From assembly GCA_050084985.1 (NCBI GenBank), contig JBITNC010000001.1, forward strand, positions 191,270,001 through 191,334,000: 64,000 nucleotides of DNA, given 5' to 3'. Origin of the DNA: Nageia nagi (taxonomy: Eukaryota; Pinophyta). The position numbers were made by a program, and so were the translations under genes. A model generated the notes under the pieces. The model was not told where the DNA came from, searched no databases, and saw only the letters and a list, made by a program, of their open reading frames with translations. Shown piece by piece: positions 24,731-34,976 of this stretch (position 1 is its first letter; each line of letters begins with the position of its first letter).

Positions 24731-25215
24731 TACCTCCGTGGTAAGTTTGCTTTGCGTGACAAACTTGTTGTACATTTTTATACCTCCGTGGTAAGTTTTC
24801 TCTGCATGACAAACTTGTTGTACATTTTTATACCTCCATGGTAAGTTTGCTCTGCGTGACAAACTTGTTGTACATTTTATACCTCCGTGGTGAGTTTGCT
24901 CTACGTGAGAAACTCATTGTACAATTTTTTAGCATATAATTAATATACCTCCATGGTAAGTTCGCTCTACGTGATGAACTTATTGTACATTCTATACCTC
25001 CGTGGTGAGTTTGCTCTACGTGAGAAACTCGTTGTACAATTTTTATGCTCTATACCTCCATGGTGAGTTTGCTCTACGTGAGAAACTTATTGTATAATAT
25101 TTGAGCATATAATTAATATACCTCCGTGGTAAGTTCGCTCTGCATGACGAACTTGTTGTACATTCTATACCTCCGTGGTGAGTTTGCTCTGCGTGAGAAA
25201 CTCATTGTACAATCT
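24731..25215 (+). repeat. Nine tandem hairpin units in the element D 3' UTR
   Basis: Units start at 24,731, 24,781, 24,831, 24,880, 24,946, 24,995, 25,053, 25,119 and 25,168. Each begins TACCTCC(G/A)TGGT, then a 6-7 bp arm, a 10-nt loop like CTCTGCGTGA, the complementary arm, and (G/A)TTGTA. The arms are AAGTTTG/CAAACTT, GAGTTT/AAACTC or AAGTTCG/CGAACTT, so both sides change together. Spacers of 0-25 nt separate units. It lies between the pol stop and the 3' LTR. Function unknown; a structured RNA element is inferred. Confidence 0.9.
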
Positions 25216-25694
25216 TTATGCTCTATTAATAATCAACACATGTCTATATACAACAGGTGACTATGAGTGATGGCTTGGCTCTCCATGATGACTTATAGTG
25301 CACCATTAATCAGTTATTTATAAGATAGCATTATTTGATTCTCTTATTTGAATATATGATGCATCTAACTGATTTTGTTCATGAGTTGCTTGTAGCATGC
25401 AGGATCTTCTTCAGAAATGCAGGTTACTCACCTTGTGAAAGCAAGCTCATGGAGACTCACATGTCAGCTTAAAGTTGATCGACTACTATGTACAGTGAAA
25501 CCAGTTGAGGTTAATGATTGTATTGTAAACCATTTTTTCAAATGGTAATGTAGTGAGTCTCATACTAGTTCTCAAAAAGATTCTCAAATATGTAAATGTT
25601 CTCATCTCCACTTGTATCTCTATGGAGGAGAACTCTCTCTTACTCTCTCTCTTCTTTCTTCTGCGCTCTATCCCAATATTGCATTAAGGGGGAG
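25216..25694 (+). other. Element D 3' UTR and polypurine tract
   Basis: Non-coding, well matched to 27,479-27,961 of element C. It ends with the polypurine tract AAGGGGGAG (25,686-25,694) directly before the 3' LTR, which primes plus-strand DNA synthesis in LTR elements. Confidence 0.85.
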
Positions 25695-26198
25695 TGTTAG
25701 AATTTGTAATGAAATATTGTGAATATCTAAACTCCTTGTAAGTTCAATTAATCACTTAAAGGATATGTAGATATCTTAAGGGATTAATTGAATTCTTTAT
25801 TATGTGTGGACTTTGACCTAACCATGGGGTTAGTTGGTAGGTTAAAGTTAGGTCACACATTTATTGTAACCCTAACCTAACCCTTGGGTTAAAGGGAGGT
25901 TAGGGAGGTGCTCTCAAGCTATAAATAGAGGGCCTCTCCTCTTGTAAACACATCTAAGTTTTGGAGTAAGATTACTCTACTTGGTTGTGTAGGAGAGAGC
26001 AAGAGAATAGTTGTAAGAGAGGCATAGATTGAGAATAGAGAACTAGTTGTGGATGTACTCCCAAGGAGGGAGGAACCACATTATATTGGTGTCATATTGT
26101 GTGAATGTGTTAGTAGCTTGTAGATGTTGCATGTTGAATGTGATTGAGCTTTCTATAGTCTTGGATCTTTGGAAATTAGATCTAGGCTAATTCCAATA
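25695..26198 (+). repeat. 3' LTR of element D
   Basis: 504 bp; TATA box at 25,920-25,927. It ends AATTCCAATA where the 5' LTR ends CCAACA, so the terminal CA has mutated to TA in this copy. GAAAA follows as the target duplication. Confidence 0.94.
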
Positions 26199-27190
26199 GA
26201 AAAGATGTGGTCTTAATTCTCCTTTATGTGGATGATCTTCTCATAACTGGCAATAATATTGAAATCATCCAAGAGTGCATATCCAAACTGAAGGCAACAT
26301 TTGAAATGACTGATTTAGGTCTATTGCATTACTATCTTGGGATGCAAGTATACTAACACAAAGATTGTACTTATCTTAGTCAATCTAAGTATATATCAGA
26401 CATCTTGCAAAAGTTTGGAATGGAGGAGTGTAGATATGATGTAATACTTGTTTCTCCTGGAATCATTGTATCTCTGAGCTCAGATTCTCAGTTGGCTGAT
26501 GCTATAGCTTATAGGCAATTGATAGGTAGTCTACTGTATCTGACTATCTCTCGACCTGATATTACCTTTGCAATGAATCTGATGGCATGATTCATGCAAA
26601 AACCATATGTTGAACACATCAATGCTATTAAGCAAATCTTGAGGTATGTGGCAGGCACAAAGGATCTTGCTCTTAAGTATTCCAAAGTGCCCTCGATTGT
26701 TCTCTTTGAGTTCTCAGATTTTGATTATGGGGGAGATAGAGATGACAGAAAATCAACCTCTACATATATGTTCAGCATTGGTTCAAGTGCTATCTCTTGG
26801 GCTTCCAAGAAGCAACCTACTGTGACTCTTTCTACCATCAAAGCAAAATATCAAGCCATGTCTATTTCCGCCCAAGATGCTATTTGGATGAGGCATCTTC
26901 TAAATGAAATTGGGTATGAGCAAAATGGCCCATCTCTTATCTCTTTAGACAATCAATCGACTATCTCTTTGGCTAAGAATCCTGTGTTCCATCAGAGAAC
27001 CAAACATGTGGAAATCCAAGCCCATTTTATCAGGGAGAAGGTTCTAGATGACATCATACACTTGGTGTATTATCCATCTACTGAAAACTCTACTGATTTA
27101 TTCACCAAGCCCCTTCCTGAAGCTCAGTTCAGCAAGCTTAGGGATTCTCTCGGGTTGGTGAAGTTGCCCTCAAGGGGGAGTGAAGTTTGA
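26199..27190 (+). pseudogene. Element C pol, 3' part (RT YVDD to RNase H)
   Basis: Resumes the frame cut at 16,577: LLYVDDLLITGNN, LLHYYLGMQVY, then RNase H and the C-terminal SRGSEV stop at 27,188-27,190. Stops at 26,354 (TAA for CAA) and 26,588 (TGA for CGA). The RNase H block reads STIKAKYQAM where element D has STTEVEYRAM. Both acidic residues have become Lys, a G-to-A type change that would abolish activity. Confidence 0.92.
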
Positions 27191-27267
27191 ACTTTTGTTA
27201 GTGATGACAACTTCACCTCTAAGAGGCTCTTTTATTGTTGTTATATAGTGTGTGTTGTACATTTTTA

Positions 27268-27478
27268 TACCTCCATGGTAAGTTTGCTCTGCATGACAAA
27301 CTTGTTGTACATTTTATACCTCCGTGGTAAGTTCGCTCTGCTTGAGGAACTTGTTGTACAATTTTTTGAGCATATAATTAATATACCTCTGTGGTAAGTT
27401 TTCTCTATGTGAGGAACTTGTTGTACATTAATATACCTCCATGGTAAGTTTGCTCTACGTGATAAACTTGTTGTACAA
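27268..27478 (+). repeat. Four tandem hairpin units in the element C 3' UTR
   Basis: Units start at 27,268, 27,317, 27,384 and 27,434, with the same build as in element D. Arms: AAGTTTG/CAAACTT; AAGTTC/GAACTT; AAGTTT/GAACTT (one G-U pair); AAGTTT/AAACTT. Element D has nine units at the same place, so the array varies in copy number between close relatives. Confidence 0.88.
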
Positions 27479-27961
27479 TTTTTATGCTTTATTAATAATC
27501 AACACATGTCTATATACAACAGGTGACTATGAGTGATGGCTTGGCATCTCCGTGATGACTTATAGTGCACCATTGATCAGTTATTTATAAGATGGCATTA
27601 TTTGATTCTCTTATTTGAATATATGATGCATCTAACTAATTTTTTTCATGAGTTGCTTGTAGCATGCAAGATCTTCTTCAGAAATGCAGGTTACTCACCT
27701 TGTGTAAGCAAGCTCATGGAGACTCACATGTCAGCTTAAAGTTGATCGACTACTATGTACAGTGAAACCAATTGTGGTTAATGATTGTATTGTAAACTAT
27801 TTTTTCAAATGGTAATGTAGTGAGTCTCAAACTAGTTCTCAAAAAGATTCTCAAATATGTAAATGTTCTCATCTCCACTTGTATCTCTATGGAGGAGAAC
27901 TCTCTCTTACTCTCTCTCTTCTCTCTTCTACGCTCTATCCCAATATTGCATTAAGGGGGAG

Positions 27962-28419
27962 TGTTAGAATTTGTAATGAAATATTGTGAATATCTAAAAC
28001 TCCTTGTAAATTCAATTGATCACTTAAAGGATATGTAGATACCTTAAGGGATTAATTGAATTCTTTATTATGTAGACTTTGACCTTAACATGTGGTTAGT
28101 TGGTAGGTTAAAGTTAGGTGATATATTTATTGTAACCCTAACGTTACCATTGGGTTAAAGGGAGGTTAGGGAGGTGCTCTCAAACTATAAATAGAGGGCC
28201 TCTCCTCTTGTAACATAACTAAATTTTTGGAGTAAGATTACTCTACTAGTTGTGTAGGAGAGAAAGAGAATTGTTGTAAGAGGTGCATAGATTGAGAATT
28301 GAGAACTAGTTGTGGATGTACTCCCAAGGAGGGAGGAACCACATTATATTCATGTTATGTTGAATGGTTGATTTTCCTAGTCTTGGACCTTGAGGATTAG
28401 AGTAGATCTAAATCCTTCA
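27962..28419 (+). repeat. 3' LTR of element C
   Basis: 458 bp, preceded by the polypurine tract AAGGGGGAG (27,953-27,961); TATA box at 28,186-28,193; followed by target duplication CTTTG. About 15 differences from the 5' LTR. Confidence 0.94.
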
Positions 28420-30063
28420 CTTTGTGCTCAAGTAGATACCCAAAGATCATCCTACTAAAGTTATCAATGAAGGTTAAGATGTAAGATGCTCCTCTAAGCA
28501 ACTTATTCTGAAATGGACCCATCAAATCTAAATGCAAAAGTTGTAGAAGTTGAGATGCTCTTATTACCTTATATTTTTTGAACTTTTACCTATGCATCTT
28601 TTCAAGGATGCACTTCTGACATAGACCAATTGAAGGTAAAATAAAAGGCAAACCTTCCATAAGTTCTTGGTCTTTCATGACTTGAATACTCTTATGATGA
28701 AGGTGCCTTAAATGATGGTACCAAAAATTATCCCTAGAACACACATTCATAGCAAGACACATCTTTATTGAAACTTGATCCATAACATAGAGATCATCTT
28801 TCACTAATCCTTTAACCAATGTGGCAAATCCTTTCTTAATGCACTAAGATTGAGAGTTGAACTCAAATGAGTACCTTTTTCTAGTAACTTGGATCATGGA
28901 GAAAAGGTTCATCCTAAGCTTAAGAACATAGAACACATTATCAAAAACCTTCCCATAAATAAACACACTCTTAATTATTTGAACTTAAAGGATAAATTTA
29001 TCACGTATCACAACTGCATCTTTTCTATACTTTTGAAAGTTCTCAAACTTATCTTTTTCAAAATATAGGTGATTAGTGCAACCAAATTCAACAATCCAAT
29101 CAAACAAAAAAGAGCGATACATGGAGTAAAGCATCATAGCAAAACCAACTTGAATATTCTTCTTTCCTTTGAAGTTCTTTACTTTTCCATTACCTTTGTT
29201 CTTTTCCTCTCTTTTTTTTTGTAGTAATCAACTTCTTTGTGACTTTGGATGTCATAATAGTTACAATTACCATCAAACTTTTTCTTAGGATATGAATTAT
29301 TTACTTTACCTTTTCCATCTCTTTGCTTGAAGTGCTTATTGTTATCATTGTTCTTGCTACTGTTGTTATTGTCATTGCCTCTTTCCTTAAACCTTTTAGA
29401 GGAAGAAAGATAAGATTTCTTATGATAGTTGAACTTATTCTTGAAAAAAGTTTTAGTTGCTCTTAGAGTAACATTATTATCTTTTGGAGAAGAAATCAAT
29501 ACTTTTTTGTTAAGGGTTTCCTCATGCTTCAAAAGGAGCCTAGAAAGGTTCTCAAGGGAGAAGATTTTTTCTTAATCATCAAGCCTTATTTCTATAACTA
29601 GCATAAAGTTACCAAACTTTGAAGAAAGGCTTTGGAGAATGATGAAGACTATGAACTCATAATTGATCTAATTGCACCCATAAGCAACAAGTTGGATCCT
29701 TGGGTTAATGATTTTGTTCAAGTAGATAGCCACATTTTTATCTTCCCCTTGATGAGATTAAAGTAACTTTTGAAGAATGGTAAATCTTCTTGAAAATTTT
29801 GAACCAAGATAGATTTTATTAAGCTTATCTCAAGCTTCCTTTTCCAAAGTTGAAGAGGAAATCATCAGGAGCACATCATGTGAAACTGCAAAAAAATCAT
29901 GGAGGTTACCAACTCATTCTTTATATTATAGGCCTCAAGTGCCTTCTCATCTATAAGAGTAACAAGGTTCTCATTCATTATTTTCTAAAGCTTCCTTACC
30001 TATAATTTAGCTTTCAAAGTTAGAACCATTAAGAATGTGTTTGGGTAAAAAAGAGTCTCCCAT
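28420..30063 (-). pseudogene. Element A gag, protease and integrase N-part, broken
   Basis: Sense start ATG at 30,063-30,061 (MGDSF). Recognised pieces: gag segment with KHEETLNKKVL (29,532-29,179); integrase zinc region FWYHHLRHLHHKSI and LCQKC (28,819-28,586). The CCHC knuckle reads CNYYDIQSHKEVDYY, with two of its three Cys changed to Tyr (TGT to TAT). Several stops and shifts separate the pieces. The frame continues at 10,173 beyond the C insertion. Confidence 0.85.
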
Positions 30064-31374
30064 TTGCTACACAAGAATGTAAAAAAATAATAATCATGTG
30101 GTTTAATAAATAATCTTATATGTTAAGTTTTAACTAAGTAATACATGTTACATTTAATTAACTAAGACATGCTTGATTTGATTCACTAGTCCAAATATTT
30201 TACAACTCAAATAATAACCCATGTACCCAAATACATTTCTCATCTCAAGAATCGTAAATGTAAAGTGACATTGTTGAAGGTTATTTTCGTATCTAAAATT
30301 AAGCCTTCACCTTGATGCCCACACAAGAGGAGCCCAAATACTACCAATCCTCAACCAGTTCACCTTGGTTAGTATTATACTTTCTCACAAGGAGAAGTAC
30401 TTATTATGTTTTAAGGTTATGATGTTTATTGGATTAACCAAATTATTAATCTTTATTAGGTTTCAAATTATCCTTCTAGGTTATTAGGATAATCTCTGAA
30501 TGGACATACGAATATGTGGTATCACTACACACATGCCTATCCACCTATTGGAGTTATGTTCAGACCAATAGAGGACTTAGGGGCAATTAAGAAGTGCAAA
30601 CTTTTCACCATTTGGATCATCGAACTTAAAGGTTCCAATTCGCATGTTCTCACCTCATGGCTTCCCAAACAAGTCATGTTGTAGAATATACATATGGATG
30701 TATTCATTTTAAGGGGTTGCTCATTTCAATGTTTGCATTTTTTTTGCATAAGTAAATAAATCAAAATGTGAAACATGAAGTAAAGAGCATAAGTTAAACA
30801 TCATCCATTCAAAATTTGAAACCTAAGTGCCCAATGGGTTTTGTTTACTAACCCCTAAAGGACATCTTTACATAGGTCCATAATTTGCATAAGTTAACTT
30901 TTGCAAGAAAAAATGATAAATACTAAAGCATAATCATGAATTAATTCCATAGCTAAAGTCAATATGCATCATTTGCTTATTTTTCGTAAGTCATTCTTAG
31001 CATGCAATACTTAAATTTAACCATAAGGAGCATGCATCATTTAACTTAAAAAAATTAAATCTTAAGTATGCATAAAAAAAAAATTAAATCCTAAGCATGC
31101 ATCATTAACTTAAAAATTTAAGTCCTTAAGCACGCATTATTTAATTTAAAAAAAATTAAGTACTAAGCATTAACTTAAAATAGGCATGCATCATAAGCAT
31201 AAGAGATTCTAAGGATCTAGAACTTTTAAGCAAAGGAATTCAATATATCCCCCTCCTTTTACTAAAAAAATCCCATCAATAATTTTTTTACAATTTTAGC
31301 CTTAGAAAAATTTAACTAAGGAAAAAATTATCATTTTTACCTAAGTGGATAGCCATACTTAGAAAATTATACTT

Positions 31375-31376
<2 letters not shown>

Positions 31377-31458
<82 letters not shown>

Positions 31459-31463
31459 TATAT
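31377..31463. repeat. (AT)n microsatellite
   Basis: About 87 bp of AT repeat with one interruption near 31,451. The Tyr-Ile ORF predicted through it on the minus strand is an artefact of the repeat. Confidence 0.95.
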
Positions 31464-31683
31464 GCCACATTCTCTTAAAAAAAAGAACAAGAGCATTTAA
31501 TAGTAATGATGTATGTTTAACCATCTACTTACTCTAAAGTAATGTAAGTATACGCATCATGAAAATGCTTTAAAGTTGGAGTAAAGGTTTGCCTCTAAGT
31601 GCATTTAATAGAAAAAAATAGCTTGCAAATAATCAACAAAATATTAAATGCCCATCAAAAAGGAGTATACATTTACTTCTAGG

Positions 31684-32176
31684 TGTTGGAATGTATAATG
31701 CATTATTGTAAAGGTTTTGTAATAATCTTCTATGTAAGTTCACTAATACTTAAAGGTATCATTTGATACCTTATGTATTTAAGTGAATATGATAATGTAA
31801 CTTGTCCTACACTCCATGTTATGAGCATACCCCTTGGGTAAAAGGATATGCATGTAATGTTATTGTACATTAGATAAAATGGTGATCCAAAGAGGTTTTT
31901 TGGCCTATAAATAGAAAGCTCCCTTTTTGTGATCACACACCAATTGTATAGTAAAGTTGTGCTAGAAGATAGTGTTTAAGAGTTGAGATTGGAAGGATTG
32001 TAAAAGAGTTGTATTTGTGATTGAAGTAAAGATCTAGTTAGTGGATGTACTCCTAGTTGGAGGAACCACTTACATCTTGTGTTGTGAGATTGCTATGTGA
32101 GTTTGTTAGATGTTATTGTGAGCTTTCAAGAGATCTTGGTTGTTTAGTAATTATATTATTAGTATTAGTTCTTTTA
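31684..32176 (+). repeat. Solo LTR of the A/F family inside the element A leader
   Basis: 493 bp, starting TGTTGGAATG, in plus orientation, with TATA box at 31,906-31,913. It matches the LTRs of A and F along its length. Neither a primer site nor a polypurine tract follows. It is flanked by CTAGG (31,679-31,683) and TTAGG (32,177-32,181), a 5-bp target duplication with one mismatch. This is the product expected from LTR-LTR recombination. Confidence 0.82.
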
Positions 32177-33547
32177 TTAGGTGCATTTAATAGAAAGTAG
32201 AAAAAAAAGCAATTAAGACACTAAGTTTCTTGCAAGAAACCCCAAAAAAAAGATGTGACATTGAACTTGTTGGGAAAAATTAAATATTTGACCAACAAAA
32301 TTAGGGGTAGTCAAGGAGAGTGTGGAAAAGAATGGATATGAAGTAGTACCAATGCAAAGGAAGAGAGAGGAGTTGCTTAGCTAAAGTTTTCAAGTGGTTC
32401 AAAGGAGATATCAGTCATGTGAGGGATAGGAGAGCTCAATCGCATGAGGGAGAGGAGATATCAATAATGTAGGGGAAGGTTTTAGATACCCTTTATGTAG
32501 TGGAGAAGAGGAGGGAGATCGATTTGCAAATACAGTCCCTTCAAAGTGTGTAAGGTCTATGCAATGGGGTTTTTTTTGTGCATAAGAGCTCAAGATGAAG
32601 AGGTAAGATAGAAGGCTATGCAAGAGTGGAAGAAGGGAAAAGGGTTAAGTCCTTGTAGCAAGCAAGAGTCACGTAGGTAAAGAATAAGAGGTGCCATAGT
32701 TGGTTGAGAAAAGGGCATCTAGGAGACAAATTACATTGTAGAAAAAAGAAGACAACCATTATGAGAGCTATGATAGCGACTACAAGAGGATGTTAAAAAA
32801 TGGAGGGTTTAGAAGAGGTAAAATTGTGACTGCAAGAGGACACCAAAGAGATCCACCTCTTGCTCTTTCACACTACTTTTTAATCATAATAGAAAGTTGT
32901 CATAGGCAAAGGGATTTACCATGAGGGCCATGATTTTATTTCCTTTTTAATTTTTTCAAAAATAGAAGCTACCATTGACTTTCCTTGAAATTAAAAAAAA
33001 AACAAAAAAAAAAGATTATTTTGTGTACACACCAAACTCTCAATAATGAAATTTTGTAAGCAAAATATTATATTTTAATTACAAAACTTGTAATAGCTAC
33101 TTTATAGCAAAAAAAAAATGTATTGCTCTCTTTTAATATAACATTAACCTTTGTGTAAAAAAACAAAATTCTCATCATATATACGTTTTATAAATATGAG
33201 AGCTACCCCTTTTTTTTATTCAATAATAAATGGCTTACAATATTTCTATTTTTATATACTAACCTCTTTTTTTTAAAAAAATAACATACTCACTAGAGGT
33301 TAGTAAAAATATTTCTACTTTTAGTCATATTTGCAAAAAAAAGACTAGCTAACACATAACTCAAGATGTGTTAGTATCATTAGTAAAATAAACCTAAAAA
33401 TGAAGGAGATTATATGAATGAGGTTATACCTTCTCTTGAGTTTACCTCACAATGAAGAGAAGGTTTAAGAATGAAGATCTTCAAGTTGAATATGAGTTTC
33501 CAAACCAAGGATGTGAAGAGGAGCCTCCAAGATGCTTTGATACTAAA

Positions 33548-34045
33548 TGAGAGAGTTGAACTATAAAATAAACAACTCTAAACTTACAAGATCATATGAA
33601 AGCTCACAATTCACATATAACAAACTCATAAAGTAATCTTATAAAGATAACACAAGATGTAAGTGGTTCCTCCAACTAGGAGTACATCCATTAACTAGAT
33701 CTTTCTTAATCTCAAATATGAACTCTTACAATCTTTATAACCTTAAGTCCTAAACACTATCCTCTAGCATAACTTTACTTCACAAATTTGTGTATGATAC
33801 AAAGAGGGAGCCTTCTATTTATAGGCCAAAATCCCTCTTTGGATCACCCTTTTATCCAATGTACAAAAGCATGACATGCACATCTTTTCACCCAAGGGGC
33901 ATGCTCATGACATGAAGTGTAGGACAAGTTACATTATCATATTCACTTAAATAATCAAGGTATCAAATGATACCCTTAAGTATTAATGAACTTAAATATA
34001 AGATTATTACAAAACCTTTACAATAATGCATTATACATTCCAACA
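33548..34045 (-). repeat. 5' LTR of element A
   Basis: 498 bp, minus orientation, TATA box at 33,816-33,823. Bounded on the right by target duplication TAACT (34,046-34,050). Confidence 0.9.
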
Positions 34046-34227
34046 TAACTCACATTAACCCACCTTTTTACCAAGGGTTTATATGAGGTTACGAAGGGTC
34101 AATTTGCACATATTTAATTCTTAAACACTAAAAAGGTATTTATAAATATTTTTTAGTATTTGGATGAATTAAGTATGAGATACACTTTATTTAGATATTA
34201 AACAATAGTGCATTAGGAATTCTAACA
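34046..34227 (-). repeat. 3' LTR of element B, U3 side
   Basis: The remainder of the LTR started at 6,334-6,725, starting in sense with TGTTAGAATTCC. Joined across element A, the LTR would be about 570 bp. Its U3 is of B type and differs from the A-type U3 in the LTR at the other end of element B. Confidence 0.85.
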
Positions 34228-34976
34228 CTCCCCCTTAACACAATATTGGGTAGAGAAGATAGTGAGAGAGTTCTCCTCTATAATATATCCTAAGAACAAT
34301 ACATCTTGAGAAGTAATAGATCTTGGATAAGAATTAACTACTTAACCATTTTAAAAAATGATTTACAAAGAAATATCCATCAACCATATATGGTTCCAAT
34401 GAACTAGAAGTAGTCTTTAATAAGAAGTTGACAAGATGAGTCTACATAAGTTGCATAAAGTAAGTAACTTGCAATCTTAAGAAAAAACATGCAAGCTACA
34501 AGAAACTCAAACATAAGATTAGTTAGATTCATCATATATTAATATTATCATAAGATATATGAATCAAATAACACCATGTATAAACTGATCAAATGGTACA
34601 CTATAAGTCATCACAAAGATATCAACCAAAACTCATAGCCACCTATTATATAAAAAATACATGTGTTGCCTATCATTGTCAAAAAATATGATATACATCC
34701 AATCATGCACATGCTAGTTCCTCACACATGGATAACTAAACAATCAACATGCATATACTAATTTCTCACACATGGATAACTAAATAGTGCAAAAAATGTA
34801 CAAACAAGTTCATCTAATGTGGATAACTAAATAATGCAAAAATGCACATACTAGTTCCTCATACATTAAGAACAAAAAAAAAGAGTACACAAATATCAAC
34901 ACTATATAGCCAAAATATCCTCGTAGGAGTGAAGTTGTTATCACAAAAAGTGAATTTAACTAGAATTCAAACTCCA
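34228..34976 (-). other. 3' UTR of element B with hairpin units
   Basis: Polypurine tract (plus CTCCCCCTTAACA, from 34,228), then non-coding sequence with stems such as TAGTT...AACTA (34,715-34,738). This has a different closing pair (T-A) from the units in C and D. Related, weaker units are near 34,760 and 34,805. Confidence 0.65.

Larger units (their letters stand above)
16578..26198 (+). mobile_element. Copia retrotransposon D (youngest, inserted in element C)
   Basis: Plus-strand element of 9.6 kb with two LTRs of exactly 504 bp and the target duplication GAAAA (16,573-16,577 and 26,199-26,203). Read by eye the LTRs differ at about 8 positions, nearly all transitions. It belongs to the same family as C but its LTR carries about 46 extra bases near the 3' end. 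All expected parts are present: primer site, 3.7-kb leader, gag-pol, hairpin array, 3' UTR, polypurine tract. Confidence 0.95.
10179..28419 (+). mobile_element. Copia retrotransposon C (inserted in element A)
   Basis: Plus-strand element with 458-bp LTRs (10,179-10,636 and 27,962-28,419) and the perfect target duplication CTTTG (10,174-10,178 and 28,420-28,424). It interrupts the integrase of element A. The LTRs differ at about 15 of 458 positions by hand alignment. Its own pol is interrupted at 16,577/26,199 by element D. Leader, gag-pol, hairpin repeats, polypurine tract and LTRs are all in the right order. Confidence 0.94.
30064..33547 (-). other. Element A leader, with inserted solo LTR and (AT)n
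   Basis: The counterpart of the C and D leaders, on the minus strand. It holds the conserved core at about 30,290-30,720 (loop TGTAGTGATAC kept, stem weakened to ATGTG/CACAT). It also holds an (AT)n microsatellite (31,377-31,463), a solo LTR (31,684-32,176) and a degenerate primer site next to the 5' LTR (sense TAGTATCAAAGC, about 33,534-33,545). No PPR fragment was recognised here. Confidence 0.7.
6726..34045 (-). mobile_element. Copia retrotransposon A (host of the C/D insertions)
   Basis: A full LTR retrotransposon in minus orientation, inserted in the 3' LTR of element B. It is bounded by TGAGAGAG and TTCCAACA (TG...CA termini on each strand) and flanked by the perfect 5-bp duplication TAACT (6,721-6,725 and 34,046-34,050). 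Order in sense: 5' LTR 34,045-33,548, primer site, long leader, gag-pol from 30,063 (interrupted at 28,420/10,178 by element C), stop at 7,934, 3' UTR, polypurine tract, 3' LTR 7,221-6,726. By hand alignment the two LTRs differ at roughly 50 of 496 positions, so this is an old insertion. Confidence 0.92.

Noticed and set aside
24731-25215. CRISPR-like array
   Set aside because: Spacers are short, variable in length and homologous to each other, the repeats are hairpins inside a retrotransposon 3' UTR, and the genome is a plant nucleus.
31312-31524. Tyr-Ile repeat ORF on the minus strand
   Set aside because: It is a translation of the (AT)n run.
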